Shown: positions 51,901 through 60,175, counted from the stretch's first letter. The stretch is DNA of 64,000 bases from Selenomonadaceae bacterium (GCA_030523645.1 JAUNIB010000010.1:25375-89374), one strand, 5' to 3'. Made by a program: numbers and translations. Notes: generated by a model not told the origin, from the letters alone.

Positions 51901-52005
51901 CAAATAATCTGCAAATTTCTGAAGTCGATTTTAATGATTTTCAAAGAATATCGTTGTATGCTACAATTAAAATAAATGAGGCGTTCATCGAAAGGGGCGA
52001 TTACT

Positions 52006-52629
52006 ATGGGGAGATTATCCCGGCGTTTTATTATGCTTTTGGCGGTGTGCCTGATGACATTGTCCTTTGCTGCATCACCGGCATTGGCAAAGAATCAGGA
52101 CATCTGGGCCGACTCCGGCTACAATTTTTCTACCGTTAAGTCACTCTACTTCGATGATGTGACCTACGACATCGCGGCTGATTTCGATGACGATATTCTT
52201 GAGAAAAAGATGAGTGACTTCATCCGGCTGACAGCTGAGAAGACAGAGCTGCGTATCATCCCGAAGGGTGAGCCGCATCCCACCGGCCTTGCATTCAAGG
52301 TAAATGTCGAGAAGTGGGCCAACTCCAGCCAGTATCATCCGCCCTATACCAGCTGGGAAACCCGGAGCGAGACCTACTACTGGTATGACCGCGACGGCAA
52401 CCGCCACAGCGACATCCGGACCTTTCAGGTGCCGGTGGAGCATCCGGGCTATACCACTTACTACTCTACTATCCGCGTTCGCTACGACGGCTACACCCCG
52501 GAGGGCAAGCTGGTGTATTCCCATCGTGAGGAGCGGACAAGGGACGATGCCAACGGCCACTACAAAATGTTCGAGCGAATCAGCAGAGAGTTCCTCTCCA
52601 AGCTGATGAAGCAGATAAAGAAAGCATAA
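52006..52629 (+). CDS. Secreted protein of unknown function
   Basis: A 207-residue exported protein. The signal peptide (MGRLSRRFIMLLAVCLMTLS, cleavage near ALA-KN) is followed by YNFSTVKSLYFDDVTYD, where a conserved strand opens a DUF-like periplasmic domain. Tyr/Trp-rich segments (ETYYWYDRDGNRHSDI, TTYYSTIRVRYDGYTP) follow. The ATG at 52006 follows AAAGGGG. The opening VKSLYF..YD..DILEKKMSDFI is like many periplasmic proteins that measure stress-related compounds, but no motif allows a function call. It has its own terminator. Confidence 0.7.
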   Translation: MGRLSRRFIMLLAVCLMTLSFAASPALAKNQDIWADSGYNFSTVKSLYFDDVTYDIAADFDDDILEKKMSDFIRLTAEKTELRIIPKGEPHPTGLAFKVNVEKWANSSQYHPPYTSWETRSETYYWYDRDGNRHSDIRTFQVPVEHPGYTTYYSTIRVRYDGYTPEGKLVYSHREERTRDDANGHYKMFERISREFLSKLMKQIKKA

Positions 52630-52643
52630 GCAATAAAAATAAA

Positions 52644-52683
52644 GGGTCTGTGAAAAAATGAGCATTCATTTTTTCACAGACCC
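52644..52683 (+). terminator. Intrinsic terminator of the secreted protein gene
   Basis: GGGTCTGTGAAAAAATGA/TCATTTTTTCACAGACCC around GCAT. The tip ATGAGCATTCAT is like those at 4371 and 27150. Confidence 0.85.
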
Positions 52684-52703
52684 TTCTTCTATATAGTTGC
52701 GAA

Positions 52704-52833
52704 GAAAAATGTCTGTAAGAAAACCGTTTATCTGCGTCGGTACTTGGCGACCTGCAAGTAAGCATACGAAGCAGGAGCTTAGTACCGCTACGCAGATAAC
52801 CGAGCGAGAGCGTGTTTTCGGCAGACTTTTTTC
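52704..52833 (-). repeat. LHE-P long hairpin element, inverted
   Basis: Outer stem GAAAAATGTCTG/CAGACTTTTTTC. Inner stem TATCTGCG/CGCAGATA replaces the TTCACGC type, and GGTAC/GTACC, GGC, CCTGC/GCAGG and GTA/TAC with a TGCT loop are kept. The arms overlap the sequence that continues the preceding terminator. Confidence 0.85.
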
Positions 52834-52866
52834 ACAGCTCTTTTTCAATGATTTATGTCTAAGACA

Positions 52867-53151
52867 TCATTTGCTGAACAATGTGCTATGAGAGCCTGTT
52901 CTTGCCAGTGTCAGTACGAGAATGTCATTTTCAATCTTATAAATCAACAGCCAATCAGGCTGGATGTGACATTCTCTGTAATTTTTCCAATCACCGGTGA
53001 GAGCGTGGTCTCTGAAATTAGTTGCGAGAGTTTCTCCATTGGCGAGCTTGGTGACCACACTTTTGATAAGTTCAATATCCCGATGGGATTTGGAAGCGTT
53101 TTTCAAATCTTTCTTAAATTGTGTAGTATATTTAACGGTATACTTAGTCAT
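52867..53151 (-). CDS. YafQ/RelE-type toxin
   Basis: A 94-residue type II toxin of the RelE/ParE superfamily, YafQ-like mRNA interferase. It has TTQFKKDLKNASKSHRDIELIK at the N-terminus, then ALTGDWKNYRECHIQPDWLLIYKI and a final LTLARTGSHSTLF, including the conserved His, Arg, Asp and C-terminal His catalytic positions of YafQ toxins. The antitoxin gene overlaps by four bases (ATGA). It probably cuts mRNA on the ribosome when the antitoxin is degraded. Confidence 0.92.
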   Translation of the reverse strand: MTKYTVKYTTQFKKDLKNASKSHRDIELIKSVVTKLANGETLATNFRDHALTGDWKNYRECHIQPDWLLIYKIENDILVLTLARTGSHSTLFSK

Positions 53152-53429
53152 CCTAAGATGTCCTCGAACATTTCATCAACATTGCGATATCCTTTAACAT
53201 GCGGGTCTTTGGATATTCTTTCTGCTTCCTGAAGGGCCGCTATTGTCTCGCGATTGGGAACACCTCGGGAGATGGTGAAGGGAATACGGCCTTCACGCAG
53301 AGCTTGCTTGACGAAAATATTAAATGCTGTACTGATGTTCATACCCAGCTCGTCAAATAATTCTTCGGCAGCAGCTTTTAATTCGGCATCCATGCGGATG
53401 CTTATGTTTGCACTGGCAGTCTTTGCCAT
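53148..53429 (-). CDS. RelB/DinJ-type antitoxin
   Basis: A 93-residue antitoxin with an N-terminal ribbon-helix-helix DNA-binding domain (ASANISIRMDAELKAAAEELFDELG) and a C-terminal toxin-binding tail. DinJ-like MNISTAFNIFVKQALREGRIPF is conserved. The ATG at 53429 follows AAAGGAG by 9 bases. It is first in the toxin-antitoxin operon and probably represses it from the palindrome at 53463-53498. Confidence 0.93.
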   Translation of the reverse strand: MAKTASANISIRMDAELKAAAEELFDELGMNISTAFNIFVKQALREGRIPFTISRGVPNRETIAALQEAERISKDPHVKGYRNVDEMFEDILG

Positions 53430-53452
53430 AATAATCAACTCCTTTTTTTATG

Positions 53453-53481
53453 ATTATCAAACAAAATTCGTGCATTGTCAA
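53453..53481 (-). promoter_or_regulatory. Promoter of the toxin-antitoxin operon
   Basis: On the minus strand TTGACA (53476-53481), a 17-base spacer and GATAAT (53453-53458). The -35 box lies in the palindrome. Confidence 0.8.
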
Positions 53482-53498
53482 GACAATGCACGAATTTT
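53463..53498. promoter_or_regulatory. Perfect palindrome, probable antitoxin operator or HAD terminator
   Basis: The 17-base arms AAAATTCGTGCATTGTC/GACAATGCACGAATTTT are separated by AA. The palindrome covers the -35 box of the operon. It also lies just past the HAD gene's stop and could act as its terminator, so the two functions may be combined. Confidence 0.75.
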
Positions 53499-53529
53499 AG
53501 CGGCTGATAGTATGGCGTGTGTGATAATT

Positions 53530-54189
53530 TTATATGTATTTCAGCACATCCAGCGGAGTTTTCACGATGGGGAATTCTGCGGCGGACGGGTTGTGCTGAT
53601 AGCTGTCCGCTTCTTCGTCGGTGAATTCAAAGCCGTAGCTTACGCCGATGAAGTCGGTACCGGCACCGAGGGCTCCGGTTCTGTCCTGCATGGTGTCGCC
53701 AATCATTACCGTATCGGCAGGGAGACTGCCGCACTGCTTCAGAGCCTTCTCGATGATGAGGGCCTTGGTGTTGGCCTGCGTGTCGGCACCGGCCACAGCG
53801 TCCATCCATTTGGTGAGGTTGAAGCGCTCGGCCAGCAGGTCGACCTGGGGCTGCTGCTTGTAGGTGGCGATGGCCAGCTTCAGACCTTTTGCCTTCAGGG
53901 CATCGAAGAGGTCGAAGATACCGTCGTAGGGTTTGGCGAGGTAGATGGCTCCGGCGCTGTAGTGCTCGCGGAAGGCGAGGGTCAGCTCCATGCCGCGCTC
54001 CTTGGTGACGCCCATGGTCTTCATGAAGGAGTCGTAGAGGGGCGGGCCGATGAATTTGAACAGCTCATCGTGGGGCGGCGGCTCGATGTTGCAGGTGCGG
54101 AAGACATGAGCCAGACTGGTGATGATGCCCTCGGAAGAGTCAAAGATGGTGCCGTCAAGGTCAAAGACGGCGGTGGTGTATTTTTTCAT
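53530..54189 (-). CDS. HAD superfamily phosphatase (phosphoglycolate phosphatase-like)
   Basis: A 219-residue haloacid dehalogenase-type phosphatase. Motif I is FDLDGTIFDS (nucleophile and acid-base Asp), a helical cap follows, motif II is AIATYK, and motif III/IV are K..MIGDTMQDRTGA. The cap and TMQDRTGA match the Gph/PGP or 5'-nucleotidase-like group, and the substrate may be a small phosphorylated metabolite. AAAGGAAG lies upstream of the ATG. It precedes the toxin-antitoxin pair on the same strand but has no functional link that I can see. Confidence 0.88.
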   Translation of the reverse strand: MKKYTTAVFDLDGTIFDSSEGIITSLAHVFRTCNIEPPPHDELFKFIGPPLYDSFMKTMGVTKERGMELTLAFREHYSAGAIYLAKPYDGIFDLFDALKAKGLKLAIATYKQQPQVDLLAERFNLTKWMDAVAGADTQANTKALIIEKALKQCGSLPADTVMIGDTMQDRTGALGAGTDFIGVSYGFEFTDEEADSYQHNPSAAEFPIVKTPLDVLKYI

Positions 54190-54214
54190 ATAACTTCCTT
54201 TACTAGATACGGAA

Positions 54215-54259
54215 GGCTCCCCTCTAGGGGAGCTGTCTGCGAAGCAGACTGAGGGGTAA
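54215..54259 (+). repeat. SPR1 repeat
   Basis: GGCTCCCCTCTAGGGGAGC, GTCTGC/GCAGAC, ending CTGAGGGGTAA. First half of an SPR1(+)-SPR2(-) cassette. Confidence 0.8.
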
Positions 54260-54280
54260 TAGGTAAAAGCAATCCATTAT

Positions 54281-54329
54281 TTACCCCTCCGACCTCGCTG
54301 TGCTCGGCCACCTCCCCTGAAGGGGAGGC
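54281..54329 (-). repeat. SPR2 repeat, inverted
   Basis: TTACCCCTCC, CGACCTCGCTG..GGCC and CCTCCCCTGAAGGGGAGG. Confidence 0.8.
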
Positions 54330-54376
54330 TTTGAGGTGATGTTGTGACTGAATCACGACACATGACAATCATTAGA

Positions 54377-54787
54377 TTATGACTGTTGCAAGGGCGGCTC
54401 AGCCCCCCACGGATTAAAGCCAATTCTTTCCGATACGACAGAATCAATCATATCGCATACTTCTCTGAATCTGTCCTTTATATCAAGGTTCGTGAATCGG
54501 ATAACCAATAGATTGTGTTTGCGGAGCTCTGCTGTCCTGTGCTGGTCATAGATTTGTCCGGCGGCAGTATAGTGCTGAGAGCCGTCAACTTCGATGACAA
54601 GTTTAGCCTGATGACAAAAGAAGTCAGCTATGTAATTGTCTATTATGTGCTGGCGATAAAATTTTACCGGATAATGACGCAGGAAATCATACCATAGACG
54701 GCGTTCCTCTACGGTCATAGAATTTCGCAGATTTTTGGCGTTGCCACATAATTTGGTGTTGAACCCGGTAAATTTTAACTCACTCAT
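54377..54787 (-). CDS. DUF559 domain protein (Vsr-like endonuclease fold)
   Basis: A 136-residue protein of the DUF559 family, which has a restriction-endonuclease/Vsr-like fold. It contains LRNSMTVEERRLWYDFLR, HIIDNYIADFFCHQAKLVIEVDGSQHY (Asp and Glu-x-Asp catalytic-type residues) and a C-terminal helix. These proteins are common but poorly understood. No ribosome-binding site is obvious upstream of the ATG at 54787. No methylase or transposase neighbours it. Confidence 0.85.
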   Translation of the reverse strand: MSELKFTGFNTKLCGNAKNLRNSMTVEERRLWYDFLRHYPVKFYRQHIIDNYIADFFCHQAKLVIEVDGSQHYTAAGQIYDQHRTAELRKHNLLVIRFTNLDIKDRFREVCDMIDSVVSERIGFNPWGAEPPLQQS

Positions 54788-54823
54788 TTATGCACAATCA
54801 AACAAGCAGATAAATTAGCGCTG

Positions 54824-55780
54824 TTACTCGATTCCAAACATCCTGCTCGCCGTTTCGACGATACCGGCTGTATCCAGCCGATACTCAGCGTAGACATCGG
54901 GCGCTTCGCCGGTGATGACTGGAGCATCCGGCAGGGAGAGGCCGAAGATGGGGCGGGGACAGGAGGAGAGTGCCTGCGCCGTCAGGGCGTTGAGGCCACC
55001 GTAGGGGCTGTGCTCCTCTACAGTCAGTACCGCCTTGGCGCAGCGGGCGTATTCGATGAGGCAGTCCCTGTCGAAGGGCAGGAGACTGTACATATCAATG
55101 AGCGCGGTGGCGAGCCCCTTTTCATTGAGCTGCTTCATAGCGGCAAGCGCATTGCCGGTGACCTCGCCGGTAGAGACGATGAGGAGGTCGGCGGCACCGG
55201 GGCCCTTCGGTGAGTCGTGGATGATGGCCCAGTCGCCCATGAATTTTTTCTTCAGCGTCTCTTCATCGTAGTAGCCGTCAATACCGCTGCGGCCTACGCG
55301 GATATAGGCAGGCTCCTCGTCCTTTATCAGCCGGTCGATGAGCTTTGCGGAGAGGAGCGGGTCGCCGGGGAGGTAGACTCTCAGTCCCGGCAGGGAGGTC
55401 ATGGCGGCGATGTCGTTGGGGCTGTGATGAGTGAGGCCGAGGGGGCCGTAGCTGATGCCGCCGGATACGCCGATGAGCTTCACATTCGTATGGTTGTAGC
55501 CGACATCGACCTTTATCTGCTCGATAGCGCGGGCGCTGAGGAAGCTGGCGGGAGCGACGGCAAAGACCTTTTTGCCGCAGGCGGCAAGACCGGCGGCGAT
55601 AGCCACCAGATTTTGCTCGGCGATGCCGACCTCTACGAACTGCTGAGGGAGAGTATCGGCAAACTTCGTCAGAGAGGCGCTGCCCCGGGAGTCACTGGAG
55701 ACGACGACGATGTCCCGGTCATTCTGAGCCAGCTCCAGCAGGCGATTGGCGATGGCCTCTTTGCAGGAAATCCTGTTCAC
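54824..55780 (-). CDS. Transketolase, C-terminal subunit
   Basis: The C-terminal half of a split transketolase (318 residues) in the pentose phosphate pathway. It has the pyrimidine-binding domain (VEVGIAEQNLVAIAAGLA.., the invariant Glu in VGIAEQN) and the C-terminal domain (TVEEHSPYGGLNALTAQALSS). The start is GTG 55780, two bases after the stop of the N-terminal subunit gene, with AGGGAGGG upstream. Together the two subunits form an active enzyme that uses thiamine diphosphate. Confidence 0.93.
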   Translation of the reverse strand: MNRISCKEAIANRLLELAQNDRDIVVVSSDSRGSASLTKFADTLPQQFVEVGIAEQNLVAIAAGLAACGKKVFAVAPASFLSARAIEQIKVDVGYNHTNVKLIGVSGGISYGPLGLTHHSPNDIAAMTSLPGLRVYLPGDPLLSAKLIDRLIKDEEPAYIRVGRSGIDGYYDEETLKKKFMGDWAIIHDSPKGPGAADLLIVSTGEVTGNALAAMKQLNEKGLATALIDMYSLLPFDRDCLIEYARCAKAVLTVEEHSPYGGLNALTAQALSSCPRPIFGLSLPDAPVITGEAPDVYAEYRLDTAGIVETASRMFGIE

Positions 55781-55782
55781 GG

Positions 55783-56700
55783 TCAGCCCTCCCTTCCGGC
55801 TGCGAAGGTCGCGGCAAGCTCTGCCTCGATTATCTTCATTTCTTCATCACTGGGGACATGGTGATGCCACTGCCACTTGCCGGTAGCTAGGCTGATGCCG
55901 TGTCCCTTTTCTGTCTGAGCGATTACCATTTGAGGCTTGCCTTCGTTGCGATTGACGATGGCCTTCTCCTTCACTCTGGTGAGAGTGTCCAGTACCTGAG
56001 CCATGTCGTTGCCGTCAGGAATCACGGTCACATCCCAGCCGAAGGCCGTCCACTTGGCGGCGACATCGCCGTGGGCCATGAGGCTCTCGGTGGGGCCGTT
56101 GTTTTGCAGCTGATTGCGGTCGAGGATAGCCACGAGATTGCCCAGCCGGTAGTGAGCGGCGGCTTGGGCGGCCTCCCAGACGGAGCCTTCGTCCATCTCG
56201 CCGTCACCCATGATAGTCCAGGTGAGGTAGTTGCGGCCGTCCAGCTTGCCGGCGAGAGCCATGCCTACTGCGACGCCGAGGCCGTGGCCCAGGGCGCCGG
56301 TGTTGAACTCGATGCCGGGGATATTGCGGCTGGGGTGGCCGATGAGACGGCTGCCCTTCGTCAGGTAGTCGTCCAGTGCCGAGGCCGGGAAGAAGCCGCG
56401 CTCCGCCAGCGTGACCAGCAGCATTTCAATACAGTGGCCTTTGCTGAGGAGGAAGCGGTCGCGATTGGGGTTGGCGTTTTTCCGGGTGTAGTCGGTGCCG
56501 AATATTTCGCCTTCTGCCGCAGGCTTGGCGAAGTCTTTGGGGGATACGTTCAGTATTTCGTGGTAGAGGACGGTGACCAGCTCGGCCTCGCTGAAGTCGC
56601 CGCCGATGTGGCCGGAGCCGGCCCGGTGGATGAGGCGGGCTACAGCCAGCCTCGCCTGTCTGGCGAGCTCTTTCAGCTCTGTGATTCTCTGTTCGTTCAT
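55783..56700 (-). CDS. Transketolase, N-terminal subunit
   Basis: The thiamine diphosphate-binding half of a split transketolase (305 residues). It has HIGGDFSEAELVTVLYHE near the start, GHGLGVAVGMALAGK, and the ThDP motif GDGEMDEGSVWEAAQAAAHY followed by LVAILDRNQLQNNG. Together with the next gene it interconverts ketose and aldose sugars. Upstream is GCAGGTAC as a weak ribosome site, followed by LHE-Q. Its order (N half first) is the usual one. Confidence 0.93.
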   Translation of the reverse strand: MNEQRITELKELARQARLAVARLIHRAGSGHIGGDFSEAELVTVLYHEILNVSPKDFAKPAAEGEIFGTDYTRKNANPNRDRFLLSKGHCIEMLLVTLAERGFFPASALDDYLTKGSRLIGHPSRNIPGIEFNTGALGHGLGVAVGMALAGKLDGRNYLTWTIMGDGEMDEGSVWEAAQAAAHYRLGNLVAILDRNQLQNNGPTESLMAHGDVAAKWTAFGWDVTVIPDGNDMAQVLDTLTRVKEKAIVNRNEGKPQMVIAQTEKGHGISLATGKWQWHHHVPSDEEMKIIEAELAATFAAGREG

Positions 56701-56750
56701 GTGAGTACCTGCATTTTTGCTGTTGGTGTTTTTCCGTATATTAGACTTAT

Positions 56751-56905
56751 CACCTAAACATTATCTGACGAAAACGCGCTTTCGCTCGTTTATTCACGCA
56801 GCGGTACTAGGCTCCTGCTTCGCAAGCCTGCTTGCAGGTCGCCAAGTACCGGCGTTCATAACGGTTTTCTTACAGACATTGTTTAGGTGAAATTTACATT
56901 AAGGT
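56751..56905 (+). repeat. LHE-Q long hairpin element
   Basis: Outer stem CACCTAAACATTATCTG/CAGACATTGTTTAGGTG. Inner GGTACT/AGTACC, GGC/GCC, CCTGC/GCAGG and GCA/TGC with an AGCC loop. The tail TACATTAAGGT (56895-56905) is followed by an SPR1 instead of the usual terminator-like hairpin. Confidence 0.88.
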
Positions 56906-56908
56906 GAA

Positions 56909-57033
56909 GGCTCCCCTCTAGGGGAGCTGTCTCCGACTAACTGCGATTGCTGGATGGCACTCACTAAATTCGTCCATCGCTTTGCTCGGACTTATTAAGT
57001 GAGTTTGCCAAAGCGAAGCTGACTGAGGGGTAA
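56909..57033 (+). repeat. SPR1 repeat carrying an 82-base insert
   Basis: Insert after CTGTC (about 56931-57011): CACTCACTAAATTCGTCC..CGGACTTATTAAGTGAG as at 24205-24328. The second hairpin resumes with AGCGAAGCT. Confidence 0.75.
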
Positions 57034-57051
57034 CAAATAGTCAGTCTCGTA

Positions 57052-57096
57052 GGCTCCCCTCTAGGGGAGCTGTCAGCGAAGCTGACTGAGGGGTAA
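57052..57096 (+). repeat. SPR1 repeat
   Basis: GGCTCCCCTCTAGGGGAGC, GTCAGC/GCTGAC, ending CTGAGGGGTAA. Confidence 0.8.
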
Positions 57097-57111
57097 TAGA
57101 CAATTCATTAT

Positions 57112-57160
57112 TTACCCCTCCGGCTTCGCGGTGCTCAGCCACCTCCCCTGTAGGGGAGGC
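57112..57160 (-). repeat. SPR2 repeat, inverted
   Basis: TTACCCCTCC, a GGCTTCGCGGTGCTCAGCC stem region, CCTCCCCTGTAGGGGAGG. Confidence 0.8.
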
Positions 57161-57189
57161 TTTAGTATGGTTAGGTGTTTTGTTATAAG

Positions 57190-58266
57190 TTACACCTCAT
57201 CCGGGTCATTGCCCTGAATGAGCCATGCCTTATCCGGCTGGAAGGTGATGTTGACCTGACCGTCGAGCAGATTGCGACCCGGGTCGAAGGCATCCACTAT
57301 CCACTCTTTATCGGAGCCGTCAGCCAGGAAGTAGCGTACCTTCTCGCCGAGGAACATCTTGCCCTTGATGGCGGCGGGGATGGACACTTCGCCGGCCTGA
57401 GCGGCGCCCTTGGTCAGACGCAGACTCTCTGGACGGATGGACAGGCGATAGCGGCCGGCGGCTGCATCGACAGTCACATCGGACGGCAGAGGAATGACCG
57501 TGTCCATGTAGCGGACATCATTGCCATCCAGCGTGACCTCCAGCAGATTGGTGGTACCGATGAAGTCGGCGACGAAGGCGGTCTTCGGCTGGAAATATAT
57601 CTCCTGCGGATTGCCTACCTGATGGATGAAGCCGCCTCGCATGACTACAATCATATCGGACATGGAGAGTGCTTCGGACTGGTCATGGGTTACATAGATT
57701 GCGGTGAGCTGCATCTTCTGCTGTATCTCGCGCAGCTCGACACGGACGGTCTCACGGAGCTTCGCATCGAGATTGGAAAGCGGCTCATCGAGGAGCAGCA
57801 CATCCGGCTGCATGACGAGAGCACGAGCGACAGCCACGCGCTGCTGCTGACCGCCGGACAGCTGATTGGGATAGCGGCTTTCCATGCCCACCAGCTGCAT
57901 CAGCTCCAGAGCCTGCCGGACTCGCTGCTGCACCTCGGCCTCAGCGGTATTCTTGACTCGGAGACCGTAGGAGACATTCTCAAAGACGGTCATGGTGGGG
58001 AACAGAGCGTACTCCTGAAATACCATCGCGGTATTTCTATCATAGGGCGGTACCTTCTCGATGTTTCGGCCGTTCAGAAGTATCTGACCTTCATCCGGCT
58101 CATAGAAGCCCGCTACCATACGGAGCAGGGTCGTCTTGCCGCAGCCGGAGGGACCGAGGAAAGTAACGAAGTCGCCCTTCTTTATATCGAGTTCTACATC
58201 GTGGATGACATGATTGTTGCCGAAATATTTATTGATGCCCGAAAGCTTCAAAACTGATTCTGCCAT
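57190..58266 (-). CDS. Iron-type ABC transporter ATP-binding protein
   Basis: A 358-residue ATPase. Walker A is GPSGCGKTTLL, the signature is QLSGGQQQRVAVARAL, Walker B is LLLDEPLSNLD, and the H-loop VTHDQSEA follows. A C-terminal TOBE-like domain (about 250-350) resembles FbpC/PotA-type regulators. It probably energises the permease behind it, coupling in an Fe(3+) or spermidine/aminophosphonate-type importer. It sits 15 bases downstream of the permease gene stop. Iron or phosphonate as the cargo cannot be separated from this gene alone. Confidence 0.92.
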   Translation of the reverse strand: MAESVLKLSGINKYFGNNHVIHDVELDIKKGDFVTFLGPSGCGKTTLLRMVAGFYEPDEGQILLNGRNIEKVPPYDRNTAMVFQEYALFPTMTVFENVSYGLRVKNTAEAEVQQRVRQALELMQLVGMESRYPNQLSGGQQQRVAVARALVMQPDVLLLDEPLSNLDAKLRETVRVELREIQQKMQLTAIYVTHDQSEALSMSDMIVVMRGGFIHQVGNPQEIYFQPKTAFVADFIGTTNLLEVTLDGNDVRYMDTVIPLPSDVTVDAAAGRYRLSIRPESLRLTKGAAQAGEVSIPAAIKGKMFLGEKVRYFLADGSDKEWIVDAFDPGRNLLDGQVNITFQPDKAWLIQGNDPDEV

Positions 58267-58281
58267 AGCTAAAAACTCCTT

Positions 58282-59940
58282 TTACAGATTGAAAATGTTT
58301 ATCTGATCCTTGAGGATGAGCTTCACTACACCGAAGGTAATGAAGATGGTCATCATCATGCCAACGGCGGTGGCGCTGGCCGTAGCCAGGAAGCCGTGAT
58401 CCGACAGAGCCATGATATTGACCGAAGCCAGATTCCACTCCGGGGACACCAGGAAGATGACCGTGGACAGAGTGTTCATCGACTTCATGAAGGAGTAGAC
58501 AAAGCTGACGGACAGAGAGTTCTTCAGCATCGGGAGAATGACTCCAGTGAAGGTCTTGAAGCTGTTGGCACCCAGATTCGTGGAAGCCTGCTCCAGAGAC
58601 TTATCTATCTGCGAGAGACCGGCCACCGCCTGACGATAGCCGACCGGCAGCTGACGGAGCGTCATACCGAGGATGACTATCCAGAGGGTACCAGTAAGGG
58701 TCAGCGGCCCATCATTGAATGCCATGATGAGGGCAAGACCGATGAAGGTACCCGGCAGGGATACCGGCAGCATAGCCATGAAATCCATCAGTACCCGCCC
58801 CGGGAACTGCTTGCGGATAGTGAGGAAAGCCAGCAGTATACCGAAGACCGTGGTGATGGCGGCCGTAGAGAGAGCAGCTATCCAGCTGTTGGTCATTACG
58901 GACTGACGCATTACACCCTCGATGAAATGCTCCATCGTGAAGCTGTAGTCATAGCCGAAAGCCTCGGTGAAAGCGAAGAGGCAGATAACGGCAATGATGA
59001 GGAGGATAGCTGTAGCCAGCAGACTGCAGAAACCGAAGAAGCACCACTTGGCGAAAGGCCCGACAGTGACTCGGATGAGACCGGCTACCGGCTTGCCGGT
59101 GACGGTGACATAGGAATGTTTCTCCAGATAGTAGCGCTGGACGAAGAAAACGAGGATGGTCGGGATGACCAGGAATACCGACAGCGTAGCACCCATCGGC
59201 AGATCCCAGAGACCGACTACCTGAGCGTAGGCCTCGGTAGCCAGTACATGATAGTTGCCGCCGACCAGCATCGGATTGCCGAAGTCAGCCAGACTGTTGA
59301 TGGCTACCAGCAGGAACGCACTGGCGATACCCGGAGTAGCCAGCTTCAGCGTGACGGTGCGGAAGAGATACCAGCCTCTGGCACCGAGATTCTGAGCGGC
59401 CAGCTCCAGATTGGGGCTTATAGATTTCAAAACACCGGAAATGGTGATATAGGCGAGAGGGAAGAACGCGATGGTCTGGACGACCCAGAGACCGAACGCG
59501 CCATACAGGTCTGTCTTCAGGCCCAGCAGATTCCACGTGACGAAGCCGCGGCGGCCGAACAGCATGATGAAGGCGAGACCGGAGACCACCGACGGCGCCA
59601 TAGTGGGCAGCAGAGCGACTATCTGGAAGAAGCGCTTGCCCGGCATATCCGTGTAGTTGATGGCGTAGGCATAGATGAAGCCAAACACGATAGCGGTGGC
59701 GGTAGCGATAAGAGACGAATACATAGTATGGCCGAAGGCGGAGAGGAACTCTGCGCCGGTGACGGCCCGCTGCCAGTCATCTGCGGTAGGCACCATGAGA
59801 ATCTTGGCAAAAGGATAGAGGATGAAGATACCGAAAAGCAGGAATACGGTAACGATGCTGCAGAGGAGAGGCGGCTCTCTGAGGAGCAGTTTCAGCTCCC
59901 GCTGCCAGCCGGTACGCTCGTGACCGGTTGATGATGACAT
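58282..59940 (-). CDS. ABC transporter permease, fused two-domain (FbpB-like)
   Basis: A 552-residue permease with two tandem BPD_transp_1-type halves, about 12 membrane helices, each half with an EAA-type loop (first around ELAAQNLGARGWYLF, second around EQASTNLGANSFKTF). This fusion is typical of Fe(3+) (FbpB/SfuB-like) and 2-aminoethylphosphonate importers. The start MSSSTGHERTGW is at ATG 59940, preceded by GGAGC. It is encoded between the binding-protein and ATPase genes. Confidence 0.93.
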   Translation of the reverse strand: MSSSTGHERTGWQRELKLLLREPPLLCSIVTVFLLFGIFILYPFAKILMVPTADDWQRAVTGAEFLSAFGHTMYSSLIATATAIVFGFIYAYAINYTDMPGKRFFQIVALLPTMAPSVVSGLAFIMLFGRRGFVTWNLLGLKTDLYGAFGLWVVQTIAFFPLAYITISGVLKSISPNLELAAQNLGARGWYLFRTVTLKLATPGIASAFLLVAINSLADFGNPMLVGGNYHVLATEAYAQVVGLWDLPMGATLSVFLVIPTILVFFVQRYYLEKHSYVTVTGKPVAGLIRVTVGPFAKWCFFGFCSLLATAILLIIAVICLFAFTEAFGYDYSFTMEHFIEGVMRQSVMTNSWIAALSTAAITTVFGILLAFLTIRKQFPGRVLMDFMAMLPVSLPGTFIGLALIMAFNDGPLTLTGTLWIVILGMTLRQLPVGYRQAVAGLSQIDKSLEQASTNLGANSFKTFTGVILPMLKNSLSVSFVYSFMKSMNTLSTVIFLVSPEWNLASVNIMALSDHGFLATASATAVGMMMTIFITFGVVKLILKDQINIFNL

Positions 59941-60001
59941 GTGTAAAGCTCCTTACGCGTAAATTTAGGATGAAATGAGCTGTAAACAAAATCTGCCACT
60001 A

Positions 60002-60047
60002 ACCTCACCCACCGGCTTCGCCGGTCCCCCCTCCCCAAAGGGGAGGG
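60002..60047 (-). repeat. SPR4 repeat, inverted
   Basis: ACCTCACCC, ACCGGCTTCGCCGGT, CCCTCCCCAAAGGGGAGGG. Followed by SPR3(+) as at 27237-27335. Confidence 0.75.
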
Positions 60048-60051
60048 TTAT

Positions 60052-60101
60052 GACCTTCCCCTTTGGGGAAGGTGGCCGAGCGCAGCGAGGTCGGATGAGG
60101 T
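60052..60101 (+). repeat. SPR3 repeat
   Basis: GACCTTCCCCTTTGGGGAAGG, CGAGCGCAGCGAGG, ending GGATGAGGT. Confidence 0.75.
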
Positions 60102-60136
60102 TGTGCAGACGCGATTTCAAAGAAACCTATAAAATA

Positions 60137-60161
60137 TGCCTCCGCAGAAGCTGCGGAGGCA
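60137..60161 (-). terminator. Intrinsic terminator behind the binding-protein gene
   Basis: TGCCTCCGCAG/CTGCGGAGGCA around AAG, with a T-rich end on the minus strand. It lies 14 bases past the stop and may limit read-through to the permease. Confidence 0.75.
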
Positions 60162-60175
60162 CATCCAATTACAAA

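Larger units (their letters stand above)
51631..52005. other. Intergenic region with four SPR repeats
   Basis: 375 bases with two SPR1(+), one SPR2(-) and one SPR2(+), then an AT-rich stretch with TACAAT (51961-51966), possibly a -10 of the secreted protein. No gene seen. Confidence 0.75.
56701..57189. other. Intergenic region with LHE-Q and SPR repeats
   Basis: 489 bases between same-strand genes (transketolase upstream side and ABC ATPase end). It contains LHE-Q, an interrupted SPR1, SPR1(+) and SPR2(-). No gene seen. Confidence 0.75.

Noticed and set aside
54377..54787. DUF559 gene as part of a defence island with the toxin-antitoxin pair
   Set aside because: It is separated by the HAD gene and SPR repeats and has no partner; simple proximity is not evidence.
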